A stretch of DNA of 64,000 nt from contig VYZI01000002.1 of assembly GCA_013397695.1 (NCBI GenBank), forward strand, positions 7,368,395 to 7,432,394, read 5' to 3'. Both the position numbers and the translations under genes were made by a program. Below, in pieces: positions 38,266-49,547 of this stretch; position 1 is the stretch's first letter, and every line of letters starts with the position of its first letter. The DNA is from Centropus unirufus (taxonomy: Eukaryota; Chordata; Aves; Cuculiformes; Centropidae). The notes below the pieces were generated by a model, which saw only the letters and a list, made by a program, of their open reading frames with translations, had not been told where the DNA came from and did no database searches.

Positions 38266-39181
38266 AAAACCCAGTCATTTGCGGCACTCATCCTCTGCTT
38301 TCACTGGGCACAGGGCAAGAACCTCTGCCACAGGATAAAGAGCCTGGAACACAGGAAAATCTAAGTGCTTCTTCCATCTTAATAAACCTTCTGTAAGCAT
38401 GCTAGAGATGAACTTGTTCCCTCTGCCATATTCACTGATAGGCTACAAGTGGGGAAATCACTCTCCATCCTACTATAATTCCTCCTGAGGGAAACTAGAG
38501 CTAAAGGGACAATATCACAAATGTTTATCAATTCAACAAATGCATTTTTAACTAGTGAACGAATTTGATATGAGCTTTAATCACTTTATTGTCCCATATG
38601 CTGCTGTAGACAAGCACAGGAGAAGCCACCTCAGGTAAACTTCTGGTTCTATTTTTTTCCTCTTTTTCATGTTCAGAAAATATAAAAATACCACAAAACA
38701 AAAATAGCCTCTCTCTTGTACTGCCTCAGACAAAACAGTGCAGAAAACATCAAGCAAATTCCCAGGTTGGTGCAAAGAAATCAAGCAAGACAAGTTCCGC
38801 AGTTTCTTCTACATTTGGGTCTTTTCAGAGGCAATGAGCCTTCAGTTGCCAAAGGACTGAATAAAGGTTCACGGTAACCTTTATACGTATATGGTTGAAG
38901 TATTAAAGCTCACAGAGCATGACTAAAGAAAAATGAACTAATCCCTATTTTTAGCCTTTGTCTCAGTCTACCTGTCTATATTATTCAATCTATATTTTAA
39001 ATGCTTTAGGCTCTAAAATGCATTATTTTTGGCAGAGATGTAAGGTGAAAAAAATCACAAAACATTAGGTAATAATGCATCTTTATATGCCATGAGCCAT
39101 GTAAGCATTCTTAATACTGCATAAACCAAGGACACAAAATATTTGCAGTCCCTTTGTGAAAGCAAAGAAAAATATTCTACA
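38266..39181. other. AT-rich DNA between CR1 fragments
   Basis: The first hundred bases may hold faint CR1 continuation. No gene or other repeat was recognised. Confidence 0.5.
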
Positions 39182-40031
39182 AAATCATAGAATCATAGAA
39201 TCGCTAGGTTGGAAAAGACCTCTGAGATCATCGACTCCAACTGTACCTGCCTACCACCAAACCATATCCCTAAGCAGCTCTTCTACCCATCTTTTAAGGA
39301 TGGGGACTCAACCACCTGTCTGGGCAGCCTGTTTCAGCATCTGATGACGCTTTTGGTAAAAAAAACTCTTTCCTTATCTCTAACCTGAACCTCCCCTGGC
39401 ACAGCTTGAGGCCATTCCCCCTTGTCCTATCACCTGTGACTTGGGAGAAGAGACTAGCACCCACCTGTCCACAACCCCCTTTCCGGTAGTTGTAGGCAGT
39501 GAGAAGGGCCATCCCCAGCCTCCGCTTCTTGAGTCTAAACAACCCCAGTTCCCTCAGCCACTCCTCGTAAGACTTCTCCAGCCCCTTCACGAGCTTTGCC
39601 GCCCTTCTCTGGACACGCTCCAGGACCTCAATGTCCTTCTTGTAGTGAAGGGCCCAGAACCAAACCCAGGATTCAAGGTGTGGCCTCACCAGTGCTGAGT
39701 ACAGGGGCAGAATCACCTCCCTGGACCTGCTGGCCATGCTGTTTCTGATACAGACCAAAGATGCCATTGGCCTTCTTGGCCATCTGGGCACACTGCTGGC
39801 TCATGTTCAGTCGACTGTCAACCAGCATCCCCAGGTCCTCCTCCTCCAGGCTGCTTTCCAGCCAGTCTTTCCCAAGGCTGTAGCACTGCCTGGGGTTGTT
39901 GTGTCCCATGTACAGGACTCTGCCTTTGGCCTTGTTAAACCTCATCCTCATTGGTCTCAGTCCACCAGCTCAGCCAGTTCAGATCCCTTTGAAGAGCCTC
40001 CCTACCCTCAAGCAGATCAACACTCGAGCAG
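39182..40031 (-). mobile_element. 5'-truncated CR1 LINE, relatively young, with 3' tail
   Basis: On the minus strand the element runs from about 40031 to its 3' end at 39182. There two octamer units (TCATAGAATCATAGAATC on the plus strand) form the typical CR1 tail. Next to the tail lies the conserved 3' UTR block with GGTTGGAAAAGACCTCTGAG. The ORF2 C-terminal region is clearly readable (see the separate entry). The 5' truncation point lies downstream of the RT active site, as usual for CR1 produced by incomplete reverse transcription. It is the best-preserved copy in the window. Confidence 0.95.
39294..39951 (-). pseudogene. CR1 ORF2 C-terminal remnant, frameshifted
   Basis: Two overlapping minus-strand frames together cover the ORF2 C-terminal region. 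39951-39673 begins RMRFNKAKGRVLYMGHNNPR and continues through DWLESSLEEEDLGMLVDSRL. 39791-39294 continues with SREVILPLYSALVRPHLES, HYKKDIEVLERVQRRAAKLV and TGDRTRGNGLKLCQGRFRLE. The switch between frames is caused by one extra base near 39751-39763. A second shift follows in a run of eight A (T on the coding strand) around 39359-39366. This region follows the RT domain in CR1 and has the conserved basic VQRRA helix. The product is non-functional. Confidence 0.9.
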
Positions 40032-41344
40032 ATCATAGGGTCATAGGGTTTGGAACCTGCATGGTTTGAAACAGCATAACCAAAGATATGGATAAATGAT
40101 AGCAGTCATAGAGAATTGTCTCTTCTCTCAGATGGTTTCAAGCTGAAGCGTTCAGCATAATGGCATTTTATGGTGAACAGTAAATAAAATTCATTGTGCT
40201 CACCTCCTAGCGCAGACTGTAGAGCTGTATTCAGGTTTATGCTAAAAGTTTCTAAGGAGGGTATTCATCCACCACTCACATGACTTCAGAGCCAGCACAA
40301 GCCAATTCCATAACATCAGAAATTTTTGTATGGAGGCAGAGCAAATACACCTCCAACTTAGTATCCTGTCTCCACCAGTATCCAGAAGTAGATGTGTGAA
40401 GAAGAGTGGAAGAGAAGAGTACAAACTCAATGTGATACATCCTTCTACACATCCTTGATTTGGTCAGGGTTTTCTAAGCCTGAGATGAAATTCTTGCTAA
40501 CTTGCCTTGTTGGATTTTTCTTCCATGCACTTATAACATTGGGTTTTTTGACTCCTTCTAAGCTTTGGCCAAAACCAATAGAATTTACCCGTTGACTATG
40601 TGCACTGTGATAGGCACATCCCTGGTATGGTCTGAATTTGCCACATGGTAATTTCACTCCTCATACTTTAATTATCACGAGCACAAATCTCTTTCACATC
40701 TCTTCATCCACCTCACTCTTTTAGCCTCCTATCTCATCTCCCACCTTCCCCCTCATTTGTTATTCTTTTCCAAGGCTGAAGAGCCCTGATCTACTTAGAC
40801 GTGTCCTTGTACTAAATCACTTCCATATCTTTGATCATCCATGCTACCTTTTCCTGTATCTTTTCTAGCTTTGTTTCCTCCTTCTTGAGACATCAGAACA
40901 ACATACGGCATTCAAGATAAAGGAAATAGATTTATACAGTGATATAATTATATTTATTTTTGTTCTCTTTTCCTTTCCTAATAATTCTTAATGTCATGTT
41001 CTTATTTTTTTCATAGCTACTCAGCAGTGAGGTGACATTTTCAGTGCACAATGTATTATAATTCAGATCTTATTCTTGAGCAGTAAAACAAAGAACACAG
41101 CATGCCATTGCAGATAGAAAGACTGTTTCTAACATGTACATTACTTTACTTTTATGGCTCCTGATATCAGCCATTCATTCACACTTTTCTGAAATTCTTC
41201 AATATTGGCCTTTTGCCTATCCCTAAGAAGAACTTCTCCTTCCTCTGCCATCTCCTTTTGCCAGGATTGGTATTGAAGCAATGAGGATGTGATTTATATT
41301 TAAGAAGGTGAATTTAAAAAAACCCAAACAGTTTCTGTAATCAA
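40032..41344. other. AT-rich DNA between CR1 copies
   Basis: Apart from a weak old-LINE-like segment at 40325-40390, I recognise nothing. Overlapping frames at 40392-40657 on both strands have no domain. Confidence 0.55.
40325..40390 (-). mobile_element. possible ancient CR1/L3-like LINE or SINE 3' end
   Basis: On the minus strand the segment reads GGAGACAGGATACTAAGTTG and then a pyrimidine-rich CTGCCTCCATAC. This resembles the GGATACTGGGCTAGATGG...CTGACCCAGTAT signature found at the 3' ends of ancient CR1/L3-type LINEs and SINEs sharing that tail. The match is short and diverged. It may extend left to about 40250. Confidence 0.3.
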
Positions 41345-42035
41345 AGAATCATAGAACCATTACGGTTGGAAAAGACCTCTAAGACCATCAAGTTCAACCA
41401 TCAGCCCAATATCACTATGCCTACTATATCACATCTCGAAATGCCGTGTCTCCATGCTTTCTGAACTCCTCCAGGGATGGAGACTCCATCACTTCCCTGG
41501 GCACCCTATTCCAATACTTCATCACTCTTTCAGTAAAGAAAATTTTTCTAATATCCAATCTAAATCTGCCCTGGCACAACTTGGGGCTGTTTTCTCTTGT
41601 CTGATCACTTGTTACTTGGGAGAAGAGGCCAGCACCCACCTCACTACAACCTCCGTTCAGGAAGCTGTAGAGAGCAATAAGGTCTCCCTCAGCCTCCTTT
41701 TCTCCAGACAACAACCCCAGTTCCTTCAGTCACTCATTAAGACTCGTTCTCCAGACTTAACCAGCTTCATTGTCCTCCTTTGAAGATGCTCCAGTGCCTT
41801 AATGTCCTTCTTGTAGCCCTTCCAAAACTGAACATAATATTCAAGATGCAGCTTTACCAGTGCTGAGTAGAGGGGGTTGATTACTTTCCTATTCCTGCCT
41901 GGCCACACTGTTTTGGATACAAACTAGGATGGGGCTGGCCTTCTTGGTCACCTGAGCACACTGCTGGCTTATTTTCAGCTGGCTGCTGACCAGCCCTCCA
42001 AGGTCCCTTTCCACCACGCAGCTTTTCAGTTACAC
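41345..42035 (-). mobile_element. 5'-truncated CR1 LINE, older subfamily
   Basis: The 3' end is at 41345 (AATCATAGAACCATTACGGT on the plus strand). It is followed by AAGTTCAACCATCAGCCCAA, a 3' UTR block different from that of the 39, 46 and 47 kb copies, so this is a different subfamily. Minus-strand frames decode to ORF2 C-terminal pieces: TSDQTRENSPKLCQGRFRLD near 41600-41545 and NPLYSALVKLHLEYYVQFW near 41885-41830. The frame is shifted between them. The 5' end fades at about 42035. Confidence 0.92.
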
Positions 42036-45000
42036 TTCCGTAACCCTCACGTATAGGGTCTAGAAACTACCATAGCTTTTTTCGGTCCTTTAGACTCTGT
42101 GTAAGGTCTTCTATTGCTTATACATGTCAAACAATCTTTTTTTATAGTTTCCATGTCTTTAACAGGATATTTTTCAGAATGTTATTGAAGGGTCATAAAA
42201 TTTTTAGGGTTAAGCATAGTGGGTAGATTCTTCTAGTATCGTTTCTTGAACCTTCTAAATATTGATTTCCTAGTTAGCAATTTGTTTGACCTTCCATGTA
42301 AAGGACACTTTCTATTTCCCCACTAAAATCTGCTTTGATATGGTAGCATAGATTTTCACTGAATCTCTAGTTTGATATTTTAAAATTAAAATTATCCCCA
42401 TTACATCTCAGCATACTTTACCCTTGTGAATGGTCCTTCCAATTTCCTCTCAATGACCTCCCAATTTAAACATAGACCATCTTTTTAAGTTAGGCAGTAA
42501 TATAATGAATTCAGCTGTTCTTGTCACAATATTGAATGTAATTATGTAATTACATTATATTGACCTAACAAATTGGAGAGCAGCTCTTCTGACAGTAACA
42601 TTTTCAACTGGATCCTGTGTACTCTTTCAGATCAACTGAAAATTTTCTTATGGCTCTCTCCATAGCTGTCACATGGCACAGTCATTTTTCTGTTTTAAAA
42701 AATTACATTGGTAATCACATTTAACCCCTCTTCAAAGGAGACAACGGAATTTTGCTATTGTAATTGTATTTTTTAGGTGGCACATTCTGTAGCATACTTG
42801 ACTGAATAAGTTTCTTAGATATAGGTACTAAATTGTTACATCTATGGTTGAATACTAAAAACAAGAAGTGAACCTGAATTACTATCCAGATTTTTTCTTC
42901 GATATGGAACACATCCCAACTAAACTGTATTAAAGGGGAAAAATAATTAATGAAGTAGTAGCAATATGTTTTCCTTAAAGTGAGGAAAATCTTTTTTATA
43001 ATAAAGATGTATGTTTTTACTACTCTTCACTTGTAGACTTGTGTTTTCGCTTTTTTTTGAGCTGCCACTCTACATTAAAATCTGTAATTAGTTTTGAAGT
43101 TTGATTTTCATATTCCCATTGATTAAACCAGAATTAAAGAAATAAAATTTGTAGGAAGACCAAAACACTATGCTGCCTATAGCGGCAAGCAGCTAGTACC
43201 ATAGGAGCAGCCACAATGATTTACAAAAGAAATTCTATAAAACGACTTTATAAGACATTTTTTTTACTAATATGCTGTAGTAGTGTGTTTAACAATGTTA
43301 TTTTCACAGGATATCACTTTTCTATTAAAACCTCTAGGACAAAAAAATTTTTAAGGAACACAGAAGATCTGTTTTCTCTTCCTTAGTTCTTCATCCTTCC
43401 TTAGGGCAAGAGTCTTACTTTACAGAATTAGGTCATTATCCTAATACACTGAGAGACCTGGCATCAGATAAACATTTGTACAAAATCATCCCAGGGCCTC
43501 ATTTTTATTTGTTTACTTGTAACGTACACAGAAATGGAAGTTTTAATTTACCAATTACATTATTTATTCAAAATTAGCTATATGAAAGAGTTTAATATTA
43601 GTGACTTATCTCTAAATATCTGATTTTTTAAAAGAAAGGCAAAAATATTGATGCCTACCTGTAAAGTTCTTATATTTTCCTTTATTTTTTTGTTTGAACT
43701 TTATTATGTAGGGTGGTGAATGAAGGGTTAGTTTTACTATACCCAGGGATAGGAGAAGTAGAGTTTCAGATCTCACCCGTCAAAGACTTCAGCCCATGCC
43801 ATTCTGAGGCAAGCCCTTTCCACCTCCTATTACAGAAAGGTTAAAACATGATGCCAAAGATTTGCAGTTAAACCTCTTTTGCAGATAGAAGTTGTGAATG
43901 TGGGATATGCTTCAGTCACTTCTGGAAAAAACCTCTCCAAAAGCAGCACCTTATTCTCTAAAAGGCTTGTTAATTCAAACCATGTTTTTTACTGAATGTA
44001 TAAAAGAGATGCCTCTTTATTTTAACACACATATTCATTTTTAAAGAGCCTAAAACTCTCATTATTTCTGCTTGATTGGATTCATTGCTGACGAAACTAA
44101 AAATATAGTTAAAAAAAATTCCATTGCAAATCTCTTTTATCACAGCAGTGAAGACTGGAGCTGCAGCTGTAAATGACGTGAAGGATTTAAACAACCTTAG
44201 AAGCCTATTCTGACGATGCATATCCATGACTGATACCTTAACAGAACAGAACAGAGTGCTTCATTAAGCTCTAAAAAACCTTGGACCCATGCGTCCATGT
44301 GACGTCACAGGAAAAAAAAGGGTAAAAATAAAAAAAAATAGCATTTTAGTTTAATAAAAATATTAACTTGTTTAATTTAATAAACAGATTAAAAAAAAGG
44401 CTGTAGTTCTATGTGCATACCCCTAGAAAAAAAACTGTAAATAAACTCTATGTCAGTCAAAAACTACATAAAACATTACAGTTTAGCCCATGAAAGATAA
44501 TAAATATAAATTTGATTGAATCAGAGAACTCTTGTGTGTAATAAAAAGGCTACTTCTGGGCCATCTCTCAACATGCCACTGAACAGTTATTGAAAAAGTG
44601 AAATAGTTTAAGCTCATTCAAAATAAATTAATATATCCTATGACTTAAATGCCCTCAAAGGATAAAGCACTCAATACCACCACTGAGGAATCAACTAATT
44701 CCTGTAAAACAGATCAAGTTACAAATAGGACTTTTTATTAAGACAGTATGTCTGCAAAAAAAAGAGGAAGTCTTTATGAAGATGTCTGCTCTACAGCACA
44801 CCTTTTTCTTCCTAAATATACTTGTACTACATAAAAAAGAATAGTTATTTTAAAAGTATAGAAGAATGATTTTGTATTCAAAAGGTCCTTGCTCTTTTAC
44901 AAGGGAAATGAGTTTGAGAAATGTAAAACCAGCAAGAAACGAAATTTTAAAGAGTGGTTCTAAGTTTTAAATATCCTGAAATAAATGAAAAATATACCTA

Positions 45001-45965
45001 AAGCAAATAATTTGATCGGTTTCAATTTATAGGAGACATAGAAGAGGGACAGAGAAGGGCAAGCAGCATGACCAAAGATAAGGAATGTATTTACATACTA
45101 AATACAACAAAATACAAAATAAAAAAAAGAATAGTAGCTCATGTTTGGGAAGTCCTTGAACTGTAAATTGTTAGGAATCAGTGAGCTTTCCTTTGATATC
45201 CCAATATACGTTTTTCTTGTTTCTCTTATTTTTCACCTTCTCTAAACATCTTGACCTTTGACAAAGCTAAGGTACAGAGCTAGATGAACTTCAGTTTGAC
45301 CTACAAGAGATTTTTATGTTCTGAATTGTCACTTATATCCCAACCTGGAATTTCACTTATATGCCTGTAAACTCTCATGAACTCTTCAAAGAGTACAATA
45401 ATTCTCACTTCAGATAAAACAGTAATATAAAGCTGTAATGCCTAACAAAATTAATAATACTTGGCAGAAGTTTCAAACCAAGCAAAACCTACTTTAGGGT
45501 GAAGCTATACACGTTCATCATATTTTATAACCTGTACTATATAAGGACTATGCAGCACTCTACAGATGTGTGCTACAATTCAATTTAAGTATCTGTAATA
45601 TAGATATGTCTTATGCAGAATAAATAGGTCACGCTCCTATACACAACATTGATATTTCTGCTGGAATAACACAGCTTGACAAGAAGCTGCAAAAAAATGG
45701 GGAGAGGACCTTGCAATGTCTGGATGCATTTTCTATCAGTGATCAAGCAGACAGCTTGATAAAGGGGATGAAGAGGATAAGGAGAGGATAAAGAATCCTC
45801 TCACCTTCTTAGAGCTGTTGAAATGAAATTTTTACTTGACTAGTAAGTCATGGTGTAGACTGTAGACCAACAAACTAATACATTTAACACAGGCTCACAG
45901 AAAAATTGGTTACCTCATTTTCAAGGAAGTAACCACCGAACATACAGAGAGACATCCCTGCAATC
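42036..45965. other. AT-rich DNA without recognisable gene
   Basis: No gene or named repeat was recognised in 3.9 kb. Short A runs occur near 44314-44340 and 44390. Frames at 42721-42912 and 43970-44227 (minus) have no domain. Confidence 0.6.
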
Positions 45966-46553
45966 GGCTGGACTGATGGACTGAGACCAATGAGGATGAG
46001 GTTTAACAAGGCCAAGGGCAGAGTCCTGTACTTGGGACACATCAACCCCAGGCAGTGCTACAGGCTTGGGAAAGACTGGCTGGAAAGCAGCGTGGAGGAG
46101 GAGGACCTGGGGATGCTGGTTGACAGTCGACTGAACATGAGCCAGCAGTGTGCCCAGATGAAGGCCAATGGCATCTTTGGTCTGTATCAGAAACAGCATG
46201 GCCAGCAGGTCCAGGGAGGTGATTCTGCCCCTGTGCTCAGCACTGGTGAAAAGAGGTTGTGGAGAGGTGGGTTCTGATCTCTTCTCTCAAGTTACAGGTG
46301 ATAGGACAAGGGGGAATGGCCTCAAGCTGTGCCAGGGGAAGTTCAGGTTGGATATTAGGGAAGAATTTTTCACCAAAAGCGTCATCAGGTGCTGGAACAG
46401 ACTGCCCAAGGGGGCGGTGGAGTCCCCATCCCCTGGAGATATTTAAAGGATGGGTAGATGAGGTGCTTAGGGATATGGTTTAGTGGTAGACAGGTACAGT
46501 TGGAGTCGATGATCTCGAACGTCTTTTCCAACCTAGCGATTCTATGATTCCAG
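45966..46553 (+). mobile_element. 5'-truncated CR1 LINE with internal 205-bp deletion
   Basis: Plus-strand copy of the same subfamily as the 39.2-40.0 kb element, in opposite orientation. It begins near GGACTGAGACCAATGAGGAT and ends at GCGATTCTATGATTC (46538-46552). Compared with the other copy it lacks about 205 bp, the part corresponding to 39480-39685. The joint is at about 46248 (CACTGGTGA joined to AAAGAGGTTGTGG). It also lacks six bases near 46160. The truncation point differs from that of the 39 kb copy, so these are two insertions rather than a simple duplication. Confidence 0.95.
45990..46446 (+). pseudogene. CR1 ORF2 C-terminal remnant, deleted and frameshifted
   Basis: 45990-46277 reads RMRFNKAKGRVLYLGHINPR, then DWLESSVEEEDLGMLVDSRL and NGIFGLYQKQ, where the true reading frame is lost. 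The frame 46168-46446 picks up ASLVCIRNSMASRSREVILP and, after the internal deletion, TGDRTRGNGLKLCQGKFRLD and RCWNRLPKGAVESPS. These are the C-terminal motifs of CR1 ORF2. The segment with the VQRRA helix is absent because of the deletion. No function is expected. Confidence 0.9.
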
Positions 46554-46986
46554 GTAAAATTTGAGACTGAAAGACTGGAAAACTTAATCACTCTTCATCA
46601 GATATTTAAAATATATTTTATATTTTACAACTGGATCATTCTTGCTTACTTGTAAAAAAGTTTTATGCATTGCATGGTAGTGAATAATATATTATGGTGC
46701 ATACTATTAACCTTATTTGTTTATTTCTTAATGTCTTCATTTAATGCTTCTTCTCCATGTTGTGGCAGGCCTGTGACAATATAGCAAGGACTAGTTGCTT
46801 TGTCACTGCCTCAGGGAGCTTATTCTCAAAAAGCATTCCCCAGTGTTTGCTGTTTCTTTTAGGAGCAGCTCATTAAACACAGCATCCCTGTCATGATATT
46901 CTGATTTTTTCATTGCATATTGCTTCTCAAATATTCCTAAAATAATTTGCTAATAATTAGTATGGTATGAAACTTAAATTTGTGCA
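46554..46986. other. AT-rich spacer between convergent CR1 3' ends
   Basis: Nothing recognised. The plus-strand CR1 ending at 46553 and the minus-strand CR1 ending at 46987 face each other tail to tail across this 433-bp segment. Confidence 0.6.
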
Positions 46987-47666
46987 ATCACAGAATCTCT
47001 AGACTGGAAAACACCTTTGAGATCATCAAATCATTCCTGTCCACTACTAAATCATATCCCTAAGCACTTCATCTTTTAAATACCTCCACAGGGACTCAAC
47101 CACCATCCCAGGGAGCTTGTTCCAGTGCTTGATAATTCTTTCAGTGAATAAATTTTTCCTAATGTCCAATCTGAACCTCTCCTAACACAGGTTGGGGCCA
47201 TTGCCTCTCGTCATATCACCCTTCACTTTGGAGAAGAGACCAGCACCCACCTCCCCACAACCTCCTTCCAGGCAGTTGTAGGCAGTGAGAAGGTCTCCCC
47301 TCAGCCTCCTTTTCTCTAGGCTAAACAACCCCAGTTCCCTCAGTCACTTTTTGGAAGAATTGTTCTCCATCCCCTTCACCAGCTTCATAGCTCTTCTCAA
47401 GGTCTTTCTTGGAGTGAGAGGGCCAAAACTGAACACAGTATTAGAGGTGCAGCCTCACCAGTGCGAAGTACAGGGGCACAATCACCTCCCTTGATCCTGC
47501 TGGCCACACTTTCTAATACAGGCCAAGATGCCATTGGCCTTCTTCGCCACCTGGGCACACTGTTGGCTCATGTTCAACTGGCTATTGACCAACAGCCTCA
47601 GGTCCTTCTCCTCCAGGCAGCTTTCCAGCCACTCTTCCCCAAGCCTGTGGCATGGCATGGCATGGA
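46987..47666 (-). mobile_element. 5'-truncated CR1 LINE, diverged
   Basis: The 3' end lies at 46987 (AATCACAGAATCTCTAGACT on the plus strand). It is followed by the 3' UTR block ATCATATCCCTAAGCACTTC, related to the 39 kb copy. The ORF2 C-terminal region is present but full of small deletions and shifts. The frames at 47285-47685 on the plus strand are antisense. The 5' end runs into three GGCAT units at 47649-47663, probably local slippage within the element. At the position where the 39 and 46 kb copies carry an extra base, this copy has the ancestral length (ATCTTGGCCTGTAT). Confidence 0.93.
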
Positions 47667-47740
47667 GTTCCTACCTAACATATAACTAACTGTGGGATTC
47701 ATAACCAAAGGATGTTTCAAGGTCAACAGTCTAGTCTGGC

Positions 47741-47756
47741 AAAAAAAAAAAAAAAA
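47741..47756. repeat. A16 homopolymer
   Basis: Sixteen A followed by an A-rich stretch to about 47775. It lies 75 bp beyond the 5' end of a minus-strand CR1 and belongs to no recognised retrocopy. Confidence 0.85.
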
Positions 47757-49532
47757 GAAAAATAAAAATGCTTAAAAAACTCAGACAAAATAATGGAATA
47801 TTTACTGTGATTACTATCATAAATTGAGGAAAATCTACAGGCTGATTTCCTAAATGTCTGCTTGCCACAGGCTAAAAAGCCTGGAAACAATCATATTAAA
47901 CTCATACTCAACTTCTACACTTTCCGCAACCAGTCAGTGTATGAATTTCCTGGAGTACTTAGCCTGACACAATACGACTGTAGTTATGTTTTCATTTCAT
48001 TATTTTATAGTAACATAATTATATTTTTAAATACTTTCTCTTCTTGTCTTCACTGCCACATAATAACATTTAGTCTGAAAGTTTAGCTGGTGTCCTTAAT
48101 ATATTCCCTACTTAGCTAAACAGTTAAGTTTTTCTTTTTCCTGATTTAAAAAACATGAATCTCCAAAAAACACAGGAGTACAAAGAATTATTGCTAAAAT
48201 CCTGTTCTGACCTTCCTCCCACTCATTGCAAGTCTTCCTTTTCTACTTAACATTCTTCCCTGACAACTCCTCTTTCCTTGAAAATCATTGATCCACAAAA
48301 TTTAAGTGACAGCTATCCTCTGTTAGAAGATTAACTCTGCTTTAAAATTAATCTTTATTAAGAAGTACCATTTCACACTACAATGTGATGCTTGGATTAA
48401 CATTACAAAGTTTAGAAACATGATTATTGTCTTATTATCAGTTAATGATTTTAATTTTACAGCTAACTTTTTAATAAGAAAGCCATTTCTCCATTTTATT
48501 CTCACACTGTGCCTACTGACTTAGAACTATCCATCTAACTATTGTGGAACGAAAATAGCATAAAGAAGAGTTGGCTCAGAAAGAGAAATTACCATATTCA
48601 TGACTTTCTAGATCAACTTTTCAGAAAGCAACAGAAGACAAAATTTGAACCAGAAAAAGTTACTGTCAAGTTTCCTGATTAAACAGAGCTCCTTAAAATA
48701 GCAAAAACTTGTTAAAAAATATAAAGGAACATTTGTTAAAAGTCATGGAAACAAATTACAGATCCAATAGGTCTAAAAACCACATGCAATAATATTAGAT
48801 AACAGACAGATGTATTTTGTATGCTCAAATCTAGTTCATTAAGACTATAAGAAAGGAATAAAAGATAAACATATGTATCAGGAAAGCAAAGTAGATAATG
48901 AAAACCAATTTTCCAAAGACAGAAACCTAATCATAAAAAAAGCTTATTTAAACATAAATCTGTTGAAATAACAGGGTGAAAATCAAGCAATTGAGGAAGA
49001 CAGACTACTTGGCTTTTTTGGAGTACCACCTCATTGCTCTATGTATCTCTTTGAAAGTGTCTCTATCATGAGTATATTAGGGCTATTACACAAGAAGCCA
49101 AGAAATATAACTTTATTTTATGGTTTGAACATCGGTTTAGAGTCTGAGCTACCAAGTTCCTGTAAAAAGAGGTAACTGCAAGAACGTCTTTGTATATTCA
49201 AGACACATTTTCTACAGCCACTTGGTCAATACCTTTCAGAAAGCAGGCTGAGTGAGAAAGCTTGTCCTTTTGTCAGTATGAAATCTTTTTCATAATGAAA
49301 AGAATCCAAAGTCTAAATCAAAATCACAAAATAATCCTCTAATAACAATTACAACAGAGACTTTAAAACTCACTGGCAAAAAGACTTTTCAAAGCCTATG
49401 GTATGTCATGTAAATCTCCAGATTAGCTTAGTAAACTATGCACAAAGAACAATCTGGAAAGAAAATTCGTTCTCCTTGGACTGTAAAGACTGTTACCTAC
49501 AAGAAGCAAAACAGCTTTGGTGAACAAGAGAC

Positions 49533-49547
49533 AAAAAAAAAAAAAAA
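49533..49547. repeat. A15 homopolymer
   Basis: Fifteen consecutive A. No parent gene or target-site duplication was recognised. Confidence 0.85.

Noticed and set aside
39441..40038. Plus-strand frames of 85 and 100 codons
   Set aside because: Both are the reverse complement of the CR1 ORF2 C-terminal region at 39294-39951.
45921..46199. 92-codon minus-strand frame
   Set aside because: Antisense to the plus-strand CR1 at 45966-46553; near-identical to the antisense frame at 39736-40038 for that reason.
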